In this document: in pieces, positions 16,766 to 24,817 of the stretch
Layout of the letters: every line of letters begins with the position of its first letter
How positions within the stretch are numbered: position 1 is the stretch's first letter
Origin: Blastococcus sp. KM273128
GTDB lineage: Bacteria; Actinomycetota; Actinomycetes; Mycobacteriales; Geodermatophilaceae
Assembly (NCBI RefSeq): GCF_021698975.1
Contig: NZ_SSXA01000020.1
Span: 1 to 50,310, forward strand
Direction of reading: 5' to 3'
Length of the DNA: 50,310 nt
Program-made: the position numbers and the translations under genes
Notes under the pieces: model-generated
What the model saw: the letters and a program-made list of their open reading frames with translations, nothing else
Told to the model about the DNA's origin: nothing
The model's database searches: none

Positions 16766-16860
16766 CTTGGGCCACCTCGGGGCGACCGGTCGATCGTTTA
16801 CCGGCCGGGGACCCGAGGGCACAGGTGGCGGGACGACGTTCCCGAACACGAGGAGAGCTC

Positions 16861-17055
16861 ATGGCCCGCTCGACCCGTCCCCGCCTGGTCCGCCGGTCGG
16901 TGGCCGCGTTCGCCATCGCCGCCGCTTCGCTCACGACCGCCGCGTGCGGTGACGACGTCGTCGACGACGGCGTCGAGCAGAACATCGAGGAGGGCGTGGA
17001 CGACGTCGAGCAGGAGGTGGACGACGCCACCGAGCCCGAGGACGGCAACGGCTGA
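16861..17055 (+). CDS. Small acidic lipoprotein
   Basis: 64-aa protein with a basic N-terminus (ARSTRPRLVRRS), a hydrophobic segment (VAAFAIAAASLTTAAC) and a lipobox-like end TAAC, predicting a Cys at residue 33 as the lipidation site. The mature part is about 32 residues, almost all Asp, Glu and Val (VEQNIEEGVDDVEQEVDD), with hydrophobic residues spaced as in an amphipathic helix. ATG 16861 has GAGGAGAG upstream. It is divergent from the SGNH gene. No family is recognised. Confidence 0.7.
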   Translation: MARSTRPRLVRRSVAAFAIAAASLTTAACGDDVVDDGVEQNIEEGVDDVEQEVDDATEPEDGNG

Positions 17056-17061
17056 GCCGGG

Positions 17062-17093
17062 CCACCGAGGCCGGGAGCTCCCGGCCTCGGTGG
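17062..17093. terminator. Bidirectional hairpin between the small lipoprotein gene and dnaE2
   Basis: Perfect palindrome with 16-bp arms centred on GAGCTC (17075-17080). It lies 6 bp after the lipoprotein stop and 15 bp after the dnaE2 stop, so it can end transcription from both directions. Confidence 0.75.
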
Positions 17094-17108
17094 GCCGAGC
17101 TCACCCGT

Positions 17109-20100
17109 TCAGTGGCCGGAGCTTCCGGGGCTGGAGTGCCACAGCTTCCGCGGCGGCCCTGCGGCGGCGCGGCGCGCCGCGACCTTGGTCTCCTCGCCGG
17201 CGGGCTTGATGTCGGCGTAGGGCGACATCCGGAAGCCGGTCGGGTGGACCAGGACCGGCCGCACGACCACCGGCCGGGAGCCGTGCGAGGCGGCGGCCCC
17301 GGCGATCGACTGCTCGGTGTACTCCCCCGGTGCCGCCATCAGGTCGCGGACGCCGCCGAGCCCGTCGGCCTCCCACGCCTCGTGCAGCGCCGGCAGCTCC
17401 CACGCCCCGGTGGCCCGCAGCGACACCCCGCGCGGCCCGGTCCGGCGCAGCACCCCGCGGATGACCAGCAGCCACGAGTGGAAGACCGTCGCCGCGTACG
17501 GGCCCTGCGCGTCCTCGAAGAAGGTCGAGTCGGTGCAGCCGGTGCCGTCGTCGAGGGTCACGAACACCACCCGGCGGCCGGACCGGATCGGCGGTGTCTG
17601 GGTGGCCACCTTCACCCCGGCGACCAGCACCTCGCTGCCGCTGCGGCAGCCGAGGAGCTCCCCAGCCGGCACCGCGCCGAGCGCGGACAGGAACGGCCGG
17701 TAGAAGTCGACGACGTGCCGGCTGGCGTCCAGCCCGAGCACCTCCAGCTCCGCCCGCACCAGCTCGGCGTCGGTGAACTCGGGCAGCCCGCTGCCCTCCG
17801 CCCAGTCCGGACCGGCCGGCTCCCCGGCGGTCTCGTCGGCGGGCTCCCCCGGCAGCTCCAGCCCCATGAGGTCCAGGCTCAGCTGCCCGTCGGAGGTCGC
17901 CCGGGCGCCGCTGCGGTTCCACCGGTCGAGCTCGCTGATCTGCAGCAGCAGGTCGCGCCGGGTCACCTGGTGGCGCCGGCGGGTGGGCCGGCCGGCCTCC
18001 CGGTCGCGCATCCCGAACCCGTAGAGCGAGTCGAACCCGCCGGCCAGCACCAGCCGCTCGACGACCGGGCGGGACACCGACGCCCGCGCCCAGAAGTCCG
18101 TCAGCGACCGGTAGGGCTGCCCGGCGACCACCCGCGCCACCTCGTCGTCGGAGATGCCCTTCACGTCGGCCAGCGACAGCCGGATGCCGTACCGCCCGGG
18201 GTCGGGCATCGCCGCGGGCATCCACTCCGGGCGCCGCCGACCCGAACCCTCTACCTCCACCTCAGCTTCGGGGTCGCCGCCGTCGGCGTCGCCGACCCCG
18301 CCGTCGAGCCGCTCGACGCGGTAGCTGCCGGTCGAGGCGTTGACGTCGAGGCCGAGCACCCGGACGCCGAAGTTGCGGGCGTCGTCGAGGATCAGCCGCT
18401 TCGGGTACATGCCGGGGTCGTGGGTGAGCACCCCGGCCAGGAACGCCGCCGGGTGGTGGGTCTTCAGCCACGCCGACTGGTAGGTGGGCAGCGCGAACGC
18501 CGCCGCGTGCGCCTTGCAGAAGCCGAACGAGCCGAAGGCCGCCAGCACCTCCCACACCCGCTCGGCGACCTCCACCGGGTAGCCGGCGTCCAGCGCCCGC
18601 GGCACGAACCACGCCCGCACCTCCGGGTGGGCGTCCTTCTCCCCCAGCGCCCGGCGCACCTCGTCGGCCTCGGCCAGCGTGCAGCCGGCCATCCGGGCCA
18701 CCACCTGCAGCACCTGCTCGTGGAAGACCACCACCCCGGCGGTCTCGGCGAGGGCGAACTCCAGGTCGGGGTGCGGGTACTCGGGGTCGCGCCAGCCGTT
18801 CCGGGCCATGAGGAACGGGGTGACCATGTCGCTCTTCACCGGCCCGGGCCGGAACAGCGAGATGTCGATGATGATGTCCTCGAAGGTGCGCGGCCCGAAC
18901 TTGCCGACCAGCTCCCGCTGCCCCGGCGACTCGATCTGGAACATGCCGAGCGTGCGGGTGCTGCGGATCAGCTCGAACGTCGTCGGGTCGTCCCGCGGGA
19001 TCGCGTCGATGTCGACGACCTCGTCGTCGACCCGCTCGATCTCGTCCAGGGCGTGCGCGATCGCCGACTGCATCCGGATGCCCAGCAGGTCGAGCTTGAG
19101 CAGCCCCAGCTCCTCGACGTCGTCCTTGTCGAACTGGCTCATCGGGTAGCCGAGGTAGCTGCTCTCCACCGGGGTGCGGTCCAGCAGCGTGGCGTCGGAG
19201 AGCAGCACCCCGCACGGGTGCAGGGCGATGTGCCGGGGCAGGCCGTCCAGCCGGGAGACCAGGTCGAACAGCAGGTCGAGGTCGCCGGTGCCGCCGGCGC
19301 GCCGCGAGCCGTACCGGCTGGCCCGCAGCTCGGGCAGGTCGCGCAGCGCGGCGTGCACCTGGTTGGCCCGGATGTGCGGGAAGGCCTTGGCGACGGCGTC
19401 GATCTCCGCCGGCGGCAGCCCCAGCGCGGCCCCGACGTCGCGGATGGCGTGCCGGACCCGGTAGGTGTCCATCATCGAGATGCAGCTGACCCGGTCGGCG
19501 CCGAAGCGGTCGATGACCGCGTCGTAGACCTCCATCCGGCGGGCCGACTCCACGTCGATGTCGATGTCGGGCAGCTGGTGGCGCAGCGGTGAGAGGAACC
19601 GCTCCATCAGCAGCCCGTAGCGCAGCGGGTCGACGTCGGAGATGCCCAGCAGGTAGGTGACCAGACTGCCGGCGCCCGATCCGCGCGCCGCCGCCCGGAC
19701 CCTCAAGCTCTTGATGAGGTCGACCACGTCCGCGACCGTGAGGAAGTAGGAGGGGTAGCCGAGGGAGTCGATGACCGCAAGCTCCTCCTCCAGCCGCCCG
19801 CGGACCCGGGCGGTGGGCGCCATGCCGCGCCGCCCCAGCCCGGCCTCGCACCGGGCGCGCAGCACCTGCGCCGGGCCCATCCCCCGCTCGGCCGGGGTGG
19901 TGACGACGTCGAGCTCGGGGTAGCGGACGCTGCCGATGCCCAGGTCGCCGGCGGGGTCGACGGCGCACTGCTCGGCCAGCCGGGCGGTGCGCTCGAGCAG
20001 TCGCAGGGCGGCGTCCCGGTCGGGGCCGGTGAGGTCCTCGGCGACCTCGGCCATCTCCTTGCCCGACTTCAGGTAGCCCTCGGCCGTGGTGCGATCGACG

Positions 20101-20897
20101 TGCCGGGCGCCCAGCGGGACCAGCCGCCGGGCCGCGTCGAGCACGTCGGCGGTCGGGGCGTCCAGGGCGTCGACGTACCGGACCGCGTTGCTCAGGACCA
20201 CGGGCACCTGCTGCTCGGCGGCGAACCGCAGCAGCGCCTGCGCGCGCTGCCGGTCGCCCCGGCCGCGGTGGTGCACCACCTCCAGCGCCAGCCCCGGGCC
20301 GAAGACCGCGCGCCAGGCGTCCAGCTGCTGGACGGCCAGGTCGGCCCGGCCGGCGAGGAGGGCCCGGCCCACCGGGGAGCCGGGACCGAGCAGGGGCACC
20401 AGCCCGGTGGCGTGCTCGGCGGCGATCGCCAGCGAGCTCACCGGCTCCCCGCGGGTGCCGCGCAGGTGGGTGGCGCTGGTGAGCCGGCACAGCGAGCGCC
20501 AGCCGGCGCCGTCGCGCGCGAGGAAGGTGACCCGGGGCAGCCGCGGGTCGACGCTCACCCCACCGCGGGCCGGCGACCGGCGCGGCGGCGTGGCGGCCCG
20601 CGACCGCGGGGCCCGGGCCGTGGCCGGGTCCTCCCCCAGCACGTGCGCGAGCGCCGGCGGCACGCTGGTGCCCAGCGCCGGCGCCACCGCCAGGTCGACC
20701 CCGAAGATCGGCCGCACCCCGGCCGACCGGCAGGCCTGCGCGAACTTCACCGCGCCGTAGAGCCCGTCCCGGTCGGTCAGGGCCAGGGCCGGCATGCCGT
20801 GCTCGGCCGCCCGCGCCACCAGGTCGGCGGGGTGGTTGGCCCCGTACCGCATGGAGTAACCGGACGCGACGTGCAGGTGGACGAAGGGGTCGCTCAC
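17109..20897 (-). CDS. dnaE2: Error-prone DNA polymerase DnaE2
   Basis: 1262-aa C-family polymerase alpha subunit used in damage-induced mutagenesis. The order is a PHP domain (HLHVASGYSMRYGANHPADL), the palm with catalytic PDIDIDVES near residue 442, a fingers/HhH region (FGFCKAHAAAFALPTYQSAW; ADVKGISDDEV) and a C-terminal OB fold (LVAGVKVATQTPPI). It is longer than the roughly 1080-1100 aa of mycobacterial DnaE2. Two low-complexity insertions are visible: an Arg/Pro-rich one near residue 90-110 and an acidic one near residue 880. GTG 20897 overlaps the upstream HEPN gene stop as GTGA. It is the last gene of an SOS-boxed operon. The main replicative DnaE1 is not in this window. Confidence 0.95.
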   Translation of the reverse strand: MSDPFVHLHVASGYSMRYGANHPADLVARAAEHGMPALALTDRDGLYGAVKFAQACRSAGVRPIFGVDLAVAPALGTSVPPALAHVLGEDPATARAPRSRAATPPRRSPARGGVSVDPRLPRVTFLARDGAGWRSLCRLTSATHLRGTRGEPVSSLAIAAEHATGLVPLLGPGSPVGRALLAGRADLAVQQLDAWRAVFGPGLALEVVHHRGRGDRQRAQALLRFAAEQQVPVVLSNAVRYVDALDAPTADVLDAARRLVPLGARHVDRTTAEGYLKSGKEMAEVAEDLTGPDRDAALRLLERTARLAEQCAVDPAGDLGIGSVRYPELDVVTTPAERGMGPAQVLRARCEAGLGRRGMAPTARVRGRLEEELAVIDSLGYPSYFLTVADVVDLIKSLRVRAAARGSGAGSLVTYLLGISDVDPLRYGLLMERFLSPLRHQLPDIDIDVESARRMEVYDAVIDRFGADRVSCISMMDTYRVRHAIRDVGAALGLPPAEIDAVAKAFPHIRANQVHAALRDLPELRASRYGSRRAGGTGDLDLLFDLVSRLDGLPRHIALHPCGVLLSDATLLDRTPVESSYLGYPMSQFDKDDVEELGLLKLDLLGIRMQSAIAHALDEIERVDDEVVDIDAIPRDDPTTFELIRSTRTLGMFQIESPGQRELVGKFGPRTFEDIIIDISLFRPGPVKSDMVTPFLMARNGWRDPEYPHPDLEFALAETAGVVVFHEQVLQVVARMAGCTLAEADEVRRALGEKDAHPEVRAWFVPRALDAGYPVEVAERVWEVLAAFGSFGFCKAHAAAFALPTYQSAWLKTHHPAAFLAGVLTHDPGMYPKRLILDDARNFGVRVLGLDVNASTGSYRVERLDGGVGDADGGDPEAEVEVEGSGRRRPEWMPAAMPDPGRYGIRLSLADVKGISDDEVARVVAGQPYRSLTDFWARASVSRPVVERLVLAGGFDSLYGFGMRDREAGRPTRRRHQVTRRDLLLQISELDRWNRSGARATSDGQLSLDLMGLELPGEPADETAGEPAGPDWAEGSGLPEFTDAELVRAELEVLGLDASRHVVDFYRPFLSALGAVPAGELLGCRSGSEVLVAGVKVATQTPPIRSGRRVVFVTLDDGTGCTDSTFFEDAQGPYAATVFHSWLLVIRGVLRRTGPRGVSLRATGAWELPALHEAWEADGLGGVRDLMAAPGEYTEQSIAGAAASHGSRPVVVRPVLVHPTGFRMSPYADIKPAGEETKVAARRAAAGPPRKLWHSSPGSSGH

Positions 20898-21385
20898 CGC
20901 CGGGAGGACCGGGACGAGGACCCGGCGACCACGTGCGGCCGCGGGTAGCGGGGCGGCTCGGGCAGCGGGTCGGCGCCCAGCCCGGCCTCGACCACGGTGA
21001 GGAAGCTCCGCACGTCGCGGACCAGGTCGTCAGCCTCCCGCTCGGTGACCGCCCGGGACAGCCCCGCCTCCGCCGCGGCGCGCTTGGCCGCGCCGGCGGC
21101 GAAGAACGTGGCCCACTCCCCCAGCTCGGGCGCGACGTCCCCGAGCAGGACCCAGGCGCTGCGCGGACGCCGGCGGCCACCCTCGGGCCGGGTGCGTGCG
21201 GCCAGCACCGCCGCGGCGGCACGGAGGGCAGCCAGGTGCGCGGTGGCGTACCGCTCCCGCGGGTCGGTGGCCGCGACCGCCTCCGCCAGGCCGCGGTGGG
21301 CCTGGCGCAGCAGCCCGGCGGCCGCGGCGGGCAGCGCGGGGGGCAGCGGCAGCTGGCCGGCCGGCACGGCGCGTGCGGCGCCCAT
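20894..21385 (-). CDS. SAV_6107 family HEPN-domain protein
   Basis: 163-aa all-helical protein rich in Ala and Leu, with RGLAEAVAATDPRERYATAHLAALRAAAAVL (in pieces), PRSAWVLLGDVAPELGEWA and a basic Ser-rich tail. From recollection it matches the SAV_6107 HEPN family found beside dnaE2 in Streptomyces and relatives. HEPN domains often are RNases or nucleotide-binding helpers; I do not see a clear R-x4-6-H motif, so nuclease activity is doubtful. ATG 21385 overlaps the DUF6504 stop by one base (TGATG), and its own stop overlaps dnaE2, so stoichiometric translation with the polymerase is likely. Confidence 0.82.
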   Translation of the reverse strand: MGAARAVPAGQLPLPPALPAAAAGLLRQAHRGLAEAVAATDPRERYATAHLAALRAAAAVLAARTRPEGGRRRPRSAWVLLGDVAPELGEWATFFAAGAAKRAAAEAGLSRAVTEREADDLVRDVRSFLTVVEAGLGADPLPEPPRYPRPHVVAGSSSRSSRR

Positions 21386-21708
21386 CAGTCGTGCACCCGG
21401 ACGAGCCACCAGCGGTTGCCCGCGGCGTCCCACGTCAGGTCGTAGACGCCGGCGAAGCTCATGCGCGACCGACCGGCCCGCACCGCCTCCACCCGCCAGA
21501 CCTCGCGGGGCGCGACCAGGTCGTCCGACGCGCCGCCCGCCTCGGCGTCCCGGAGCCACCACGGCGCCGTCTCCACCCAGGAGTCGAGCAGCTCGCCCAC
21601 GACGTACCGGGACTGCCCGCGCCAGAACTGCACCGGGCCCAGCGGGCCGCGCTCGACCTGCACCTCCTCGCCGGCCCGACCGACGACCTCACCGAGCACC
21701 CGACCCAT
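21385..21708 (-). CDS. DUF6504 family protein
   Basis: 107-aa protein: VEVQVERGPLGPVQFWRG-like strands, then VVGELLDSWVETAPWWL, EVWRVEA and GVYDLTWDAAGNRWWLVRVHD. The Trp-rich, beta-strand pattern resembles DUF6504 proteins that precede dnaE2 in actinobacteria. ATG 21708 has GGGGAGG about 7 nt upstream; an upstream extension through the promoter region is rejected. It is the first gene of the operon and is preceded 86 bp upstream by a perfect LexA box. Role in mutagenesis is inferred from context only. Confidence 0.8.
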   Translation of the reverse strand: MGRVLGEVVGRAGEEVQVERGPLGPVQFWRGQSRYVVGELLDSWVETAPWWLRDAEAGGASDDLVAPREVWRVEAVRAGRSRMSFAGVYDLTWDAAGNRWWLVRVHD

Positions 21709-21793
21709 GACAGCCTCCCCACGCCTCGCCCGCCGCACGCCCACCACCCCGCCGGCGGGGAAGAAGCCGGGAGGGGCGGGCCGATCCGCTTCG

Positions 21794-21811
21794 TTCGAAC
21801 ATGCGTTCGAA
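21794..21811 (-). promoter_or_regulatory. LexA/SOS box of the DUF6504-HEPN-dnaE2 operon
   Basis: TTCGAAC-ATGC-GTTCGAA, a perfect 7+7 inverted repeat containing the LexA consensus TCGAAC-N4-GTTCGA at 21795-21810. It lies between the HNH gene stop and the DUF6504 start and is oriented to control the minus-strand operon. Its 12 defined positions are identical to those of the dinB box. Confidence 0.9.
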
Positions 21812-21996
21812 CTGGTGTCCAGTAGACCGGAGCGCTCCCCCCTCGTCAAGCCGGGCCGCGGCGTGTCCGCCCACCCGGACCCAGGCCGCGCGACGAGCCC
21901 GTGCGCGCGGATCCCCGAGGCCGCCGGACGCACGCCGGCCCGGTCCTCACCTGCAGCTCCGCCTCGCCGAGCCACCCGCAGCGCCCCGGCCCCCCC

Positions 21997-23517
21997 TCAG
22001 CTCCGGAGCGGGTCCGGGGGTGCCTGCTCGTCGAGCCACGGCGGTTCCGGCTCGGGGTCGTGGTACCAGCCGGGCGGGCGGGTGGTGCGGGAGACGCCCG
22101 ACGGGGTGCGGACCACGAGCCGGCCGTCGGGGTGCAGGGTGAACGACCAGCCGCGGGCGAAGGTCTTGATCCGGTGGTGCCGCCGGCACAGGCAGCAGAG
22201 GTTCCAGCAGTCGGTCGGGCCGCCGTCGGCGAAGGCCTGCCCGTGGTCGATGTCGCAGCGGCCTGCGCGCCGTCGGCACCCGGGCATGCGGCAGTGCCGG
22301 TCGCGCACGCCGACCAGCCGTTCCTGCGTCGCGGTGGGCCGGTACCCGGGCGTCGGCGGTGGCGGTCGGAGGCCGGGCCCGTCGGGCTGCCCGGGCGGGT
22401 GGTTGCCGGGTGGGTGGTTGCGGGGTGAGCTCTTCCCGCGACGCACCCGGCGGCCCCGGCCGGCGGCGCGGCGGAGCTCGGCCGGGGTGACCACCGCAAC
22501 GGTCTCACCCGTGGCCGGGTCGTCGATCGCGACGTGGACCGACCCGCCCGCGGGTGCCGGGGACAGGTCGAGCACGTCGAAGGAGTCCAGCAGCTCCCGG
22601 CACTGGGCGGCGGAGATCAGCTGCCCGTCCAGCTCCGCCGGCGCCGCCCCGGGCGGGGCCTCGGGCCGCAGCGAGGGCAGCGCGGCGTGGACGTGCAGCT
22701 GCGCGGTCACCGGCGGACGGCTGGTGTCCCACGGCCGGAGGATCAGGTCCAGCGCCGCCGCCGAGCGCAGCACGCCGATGGGCCGGTCGTCACCGTCGGC
22801 CCGCATCCACCGCGCGTACTGGTCGACCGCGTCACGGGCCGCGTGCACCGCCGGCAGCGGGCCCTCGACGACCAGCCGGCCCACGTCGTCGGCGGTGCGC
22901 TGCACGTGCACGTCGGCCTTCCGCTCGGCCTCCCTGCGGCGGCGCTCCTTCGCCTCGCCGTCGACCCGGTAGAGGTGGTAGCGGACGCGGTCGCCCAGCC
23001 GGGACGGCGGGCAGTCCGCGGCGCCCGGCAGCACCCGCGCCTGCACCGCGGCGGCGACGGCGTCGGAGGCGTCGCCCAGCAGGTCGAGCAGGATCCGCGC
23101 CTTGCGGATGCTCAGCCGCCCGGCGAACATCTCCGCCCACGTGGCGGCGAGCTTCGTGGTGAGCAGGATCGACTCGGCGGCCAGGCGGCCGGCCTCGGCC
23201 TCCGCGCAGTGGCGGATCACCGCCAGCTCGGAGACGAAGTCGTCGGAGACGTCGGCGAGCGCGGCCGGACGCGCCGCCCGGGAGTCCGGCCCCGGCCCGC
23301 CGCGGGGGCCGTAATCGGCGTCCCGCTCCACCGACCGGCGGCGCGCCAGCTCGGCGATGGCGGCCGCCTCCCGGGCGTGCTCCCGGGCCATGTGCGCGTC
23401 GGCCGACCAGATGTCGCAGACCAGCTCGAACTCGCCCCCGTCCGGTGGCACCACCTCGCCGGGGAGCAGCGGCATCGGCACGCCGTCGCCGGGCGGGCAC
23501 GAGCCGTCGTCCTCCAT
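21997..23517 (-). CDS. DUF222/HNH endonuclease-like protein (13E12 family)
   Basis: 506-aa protein with an N-terminal helical DUF222 domain (SILLTTKLAATWAEMFAGRL; KARILLDLLGDASD) and a C-terminal HNH motif: CRMPGCRRRAGRCDIDHGQA, then WNLCCLCRRHHRIKTF, with two CxxC pairs for structural zinc. A Pro/His/Gly linker (RNHPPGNHPPGQ) joins the halves. This family is multi-copy in mycobacteria and Geodermatophilaceae; its function is unknown and may be linked to mobile DNA. ATG 23517 follows a TAGCGT -10 hexamer by exactly 6 nt and has no Shine-Dalgarno, so the mRNA is probably leaderless. Confidence 0.9.
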   Translation of the reverse strand: MEDDGSCPPGDGVPMPLLPGEVVPPDGGEFELVCDIWSADAHMAREHAREAAAIAELARRRSVERDADYGPRGGPGPDSRAARPAALADVSDDFVSELAVIRHCAEAEAGRLAAESILLTTKLAATWAEMFAGRLSIRKARILLDLLGDASDAVAAAVQARVLPGAADCPPSRLGDRVRYHLYRVDGEAKERRRREAERKADVHVQRTADDVGRLVVEGPLPAVHAARDAVDQYARWMRADGDDRPIGVLRSAAALDLILRPWDTSRPPVTAQLHVHAALPSLRPEAPPGAAPAELDGQLISAAQCRELLDSFDVLDLSPAPAGGSVHVAIDDPATGETVAVVTPAELRRAAGRGRRVRRGKSSPRNHPPGNHPPGQPDGPGLRPPPPTPGYRPTATQERLVGVRDRHCRMPGCRRRAGRCDIDHGQAFADGGPTDCWNLCCLCRRHHRIKTFARGWSFTLHPDGRLVVRTPSGVSRTTRPPGWYHDPEPEPPWLDEQAPPDPLRS

Positions 23518-23660
23518 GGCTGCACGCTAGGCCGGGGGTACGACAGTTCTGAGCCGGTCAGCCGCGCCGGCCGGCGTGGGGACCGGCCGGTCCGGTGGGC
23601 GCGACCACGCGGCCCGCACCGCCGGGCGCGCGTGCCTGCGGGCGGTGGCAGGATCGACCC

Positions 23661-24227
23661 ATGAGCCCGCCCACGCACCCCCGGGTGGCCGCCGTCGCCC
23701 GCGCCCTCGCCGCGGCCGGCGCCGAGGGCGAGGTGCGCACCCTCCCCGCCGAGGTCCGCACCGCGGCCGCTGCTGCGGAGGCGCTGGGCGTCCCGGTCGG
23801 CGCCATCGTCAACAGCCTGGTCTTCCTCGCCGACGGCGCACCGCTGCTCGTCCTGACCAGCGGCGCGCACCGCGTCGACGTCCTCCAGGTCGCGGCGCTG
23901 CTCGGCGTCGGCTCCCTGGTCCCCGCGCCGCCGGAGGTCGTCCGCGAGGAGACCGGCCAGCCCATCGGCGGCGTCGCCCCGGTCGGGCACCCCGCCCCCC
24001 TGGGCACCCTGGTCGACGTGGAGCTCGCCCGCTACGACCGGCTGTGGGCCGCGGCGGGGCACCCGGCCGCGGTCTTCCCCACCAGCTACGACGAGCTGCT
24101 CCGCATCACCGCCGGCACCGCGGCCGAGGTCGGCGGCGGCCTCCTCGACGGCACCGGCACCACGGTCGGCGGGGAGCCGCTGCCCGACGCGCCCCCGCAG
24201 GGCACCGCCGGGGCGGTCGCCCCGTGA
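23661..24227 (+). CDS. YbaK/EbsC family aminoacyl-tRNA deacylase-like protein
   Basis: 188-aa protein of the YbaK/ProX fold, which clears mischarged tRNA (usually Cys- or Ala-tRNA-Pro). Family features are AAAAAEALGVPVGAIVNSL, the GAHRVDVLQ segment, the glycine loop TGQPIGGVAPVGHP and TSYDELLRITAG. ATG 23661 has no strong Shine-Dalgarno; CAGGAT 6 nt upstream is a weak -10 and fits leaderless initiation. It heads a six-gene operon with carotenoid-tailoring genes, joined by GTGA overlaps. Confidence 0.9.
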   Translation: MSPPTHPRVAAVARALAAAGAEGEVRTLPAEVRTAAAAAEALGVPVGAIVNSLVFLADGAPLLVLTSGAHRVDVLQVAALLGVGSLVPAPPEVVREETGQPIGGVAPVGHPAPLGTLVDVELARYDRLWAAAGHPAAVFPTSYDELLRITAGTAAEVGGGLLDGTGTTVGGEPLPDAPPQGTAGAVAP

Positions 24228-24817
24228 CAGGCACCCGCTCCGCCACCCGGATCCTCGAGCTGCCCGCCCCCTGGATGCGCGAGCACATGCACGAGGTGCT
24301 GGCCATCTACGGGCTGGCGATGGGGTACGACTCCGGCATCGTCGCCGGCCGCTACGGCTACGCCGTCCAGCACACCGAGCGCCCCGGCTTCCGCGCGGTG
24401 GGCGCCTTCGCCCGCACGCCCGAGGGCGAGCGGCTGGTCGGGTTCGGCTACGGCTACCTCATCGCCCCCGGGCAGTGGTGGCACGACCAGGTGCGGGCCG
24501 CGCTCGACCGGCGGACGGCGAAGAAGTGGCTGCCCGGCGCCTTCGAGGTCTGCGAGCTGCACGTGCACCCCGACGCGCAGAGCCAGGGGCTGGGGCGGCA
24601 GCTGCTGCACGCCCTGGTCGAGGGCCTGCCGCACCCGGTGGCGCTGCTGTCCACCCCGGACGCCGACACCAAGGCCTTCCGGCTGTACCGCGCCGACGGC
24701 TTCGTCGACCTCGCCCGCGGCTACCACTTCCCCGGCGACTCGCGGCCTTTCGCCATCCTGGGCGCCCGGCTGCCGCTGCATCCGCGCGACCCATCCGCGG
24801 CGAACCCCCGGTCGTGA
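24224..24817 (+). CDS. GNAT family N-acetyltransferase
   Basis: 197-aa acetyltransferase. The acetyl-CoA motif is ELHVHPDAQSQGLGRQLLHAL (Q-x-x-G-x-G/A type loop SQGLGRQLL), followed by the late strand TKAFRLYRADGFVDL. The first third (EHMHEVLAIYGLAMGYDSGI) is family-specific and, from memory, resembles mycobacterial Rv2170. GTG 24224 overlaps the YbaK stop as GTGA. Substrate is unknown. Confidence 0.88.
   Translation: MTGTRSATRILELPAPWMREHMHEVLAIYGLAMGYDSGIVAGRYGYAVQHTERPGFRAVGAFARTPEGERLVGFGYGYLIAPGQWWHDQVRAALDRRTAKKWLPGAFEVCELHVHPDAQSQGLGRQLLHALVEGLPHPVALLSTPDADTKAFRLYRADGFVDLARGYHFPGDSRPFAILGARLPLHPRDPSAANPRS

Noticed and set aside
21385..21975. Long form of the DUF6504 protein starting at 21975
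   Set aside because: It would translate through the LexA box and the promoter. ATG 21708 has a Shine-Dalgarno and gives the family-like N-terminus.
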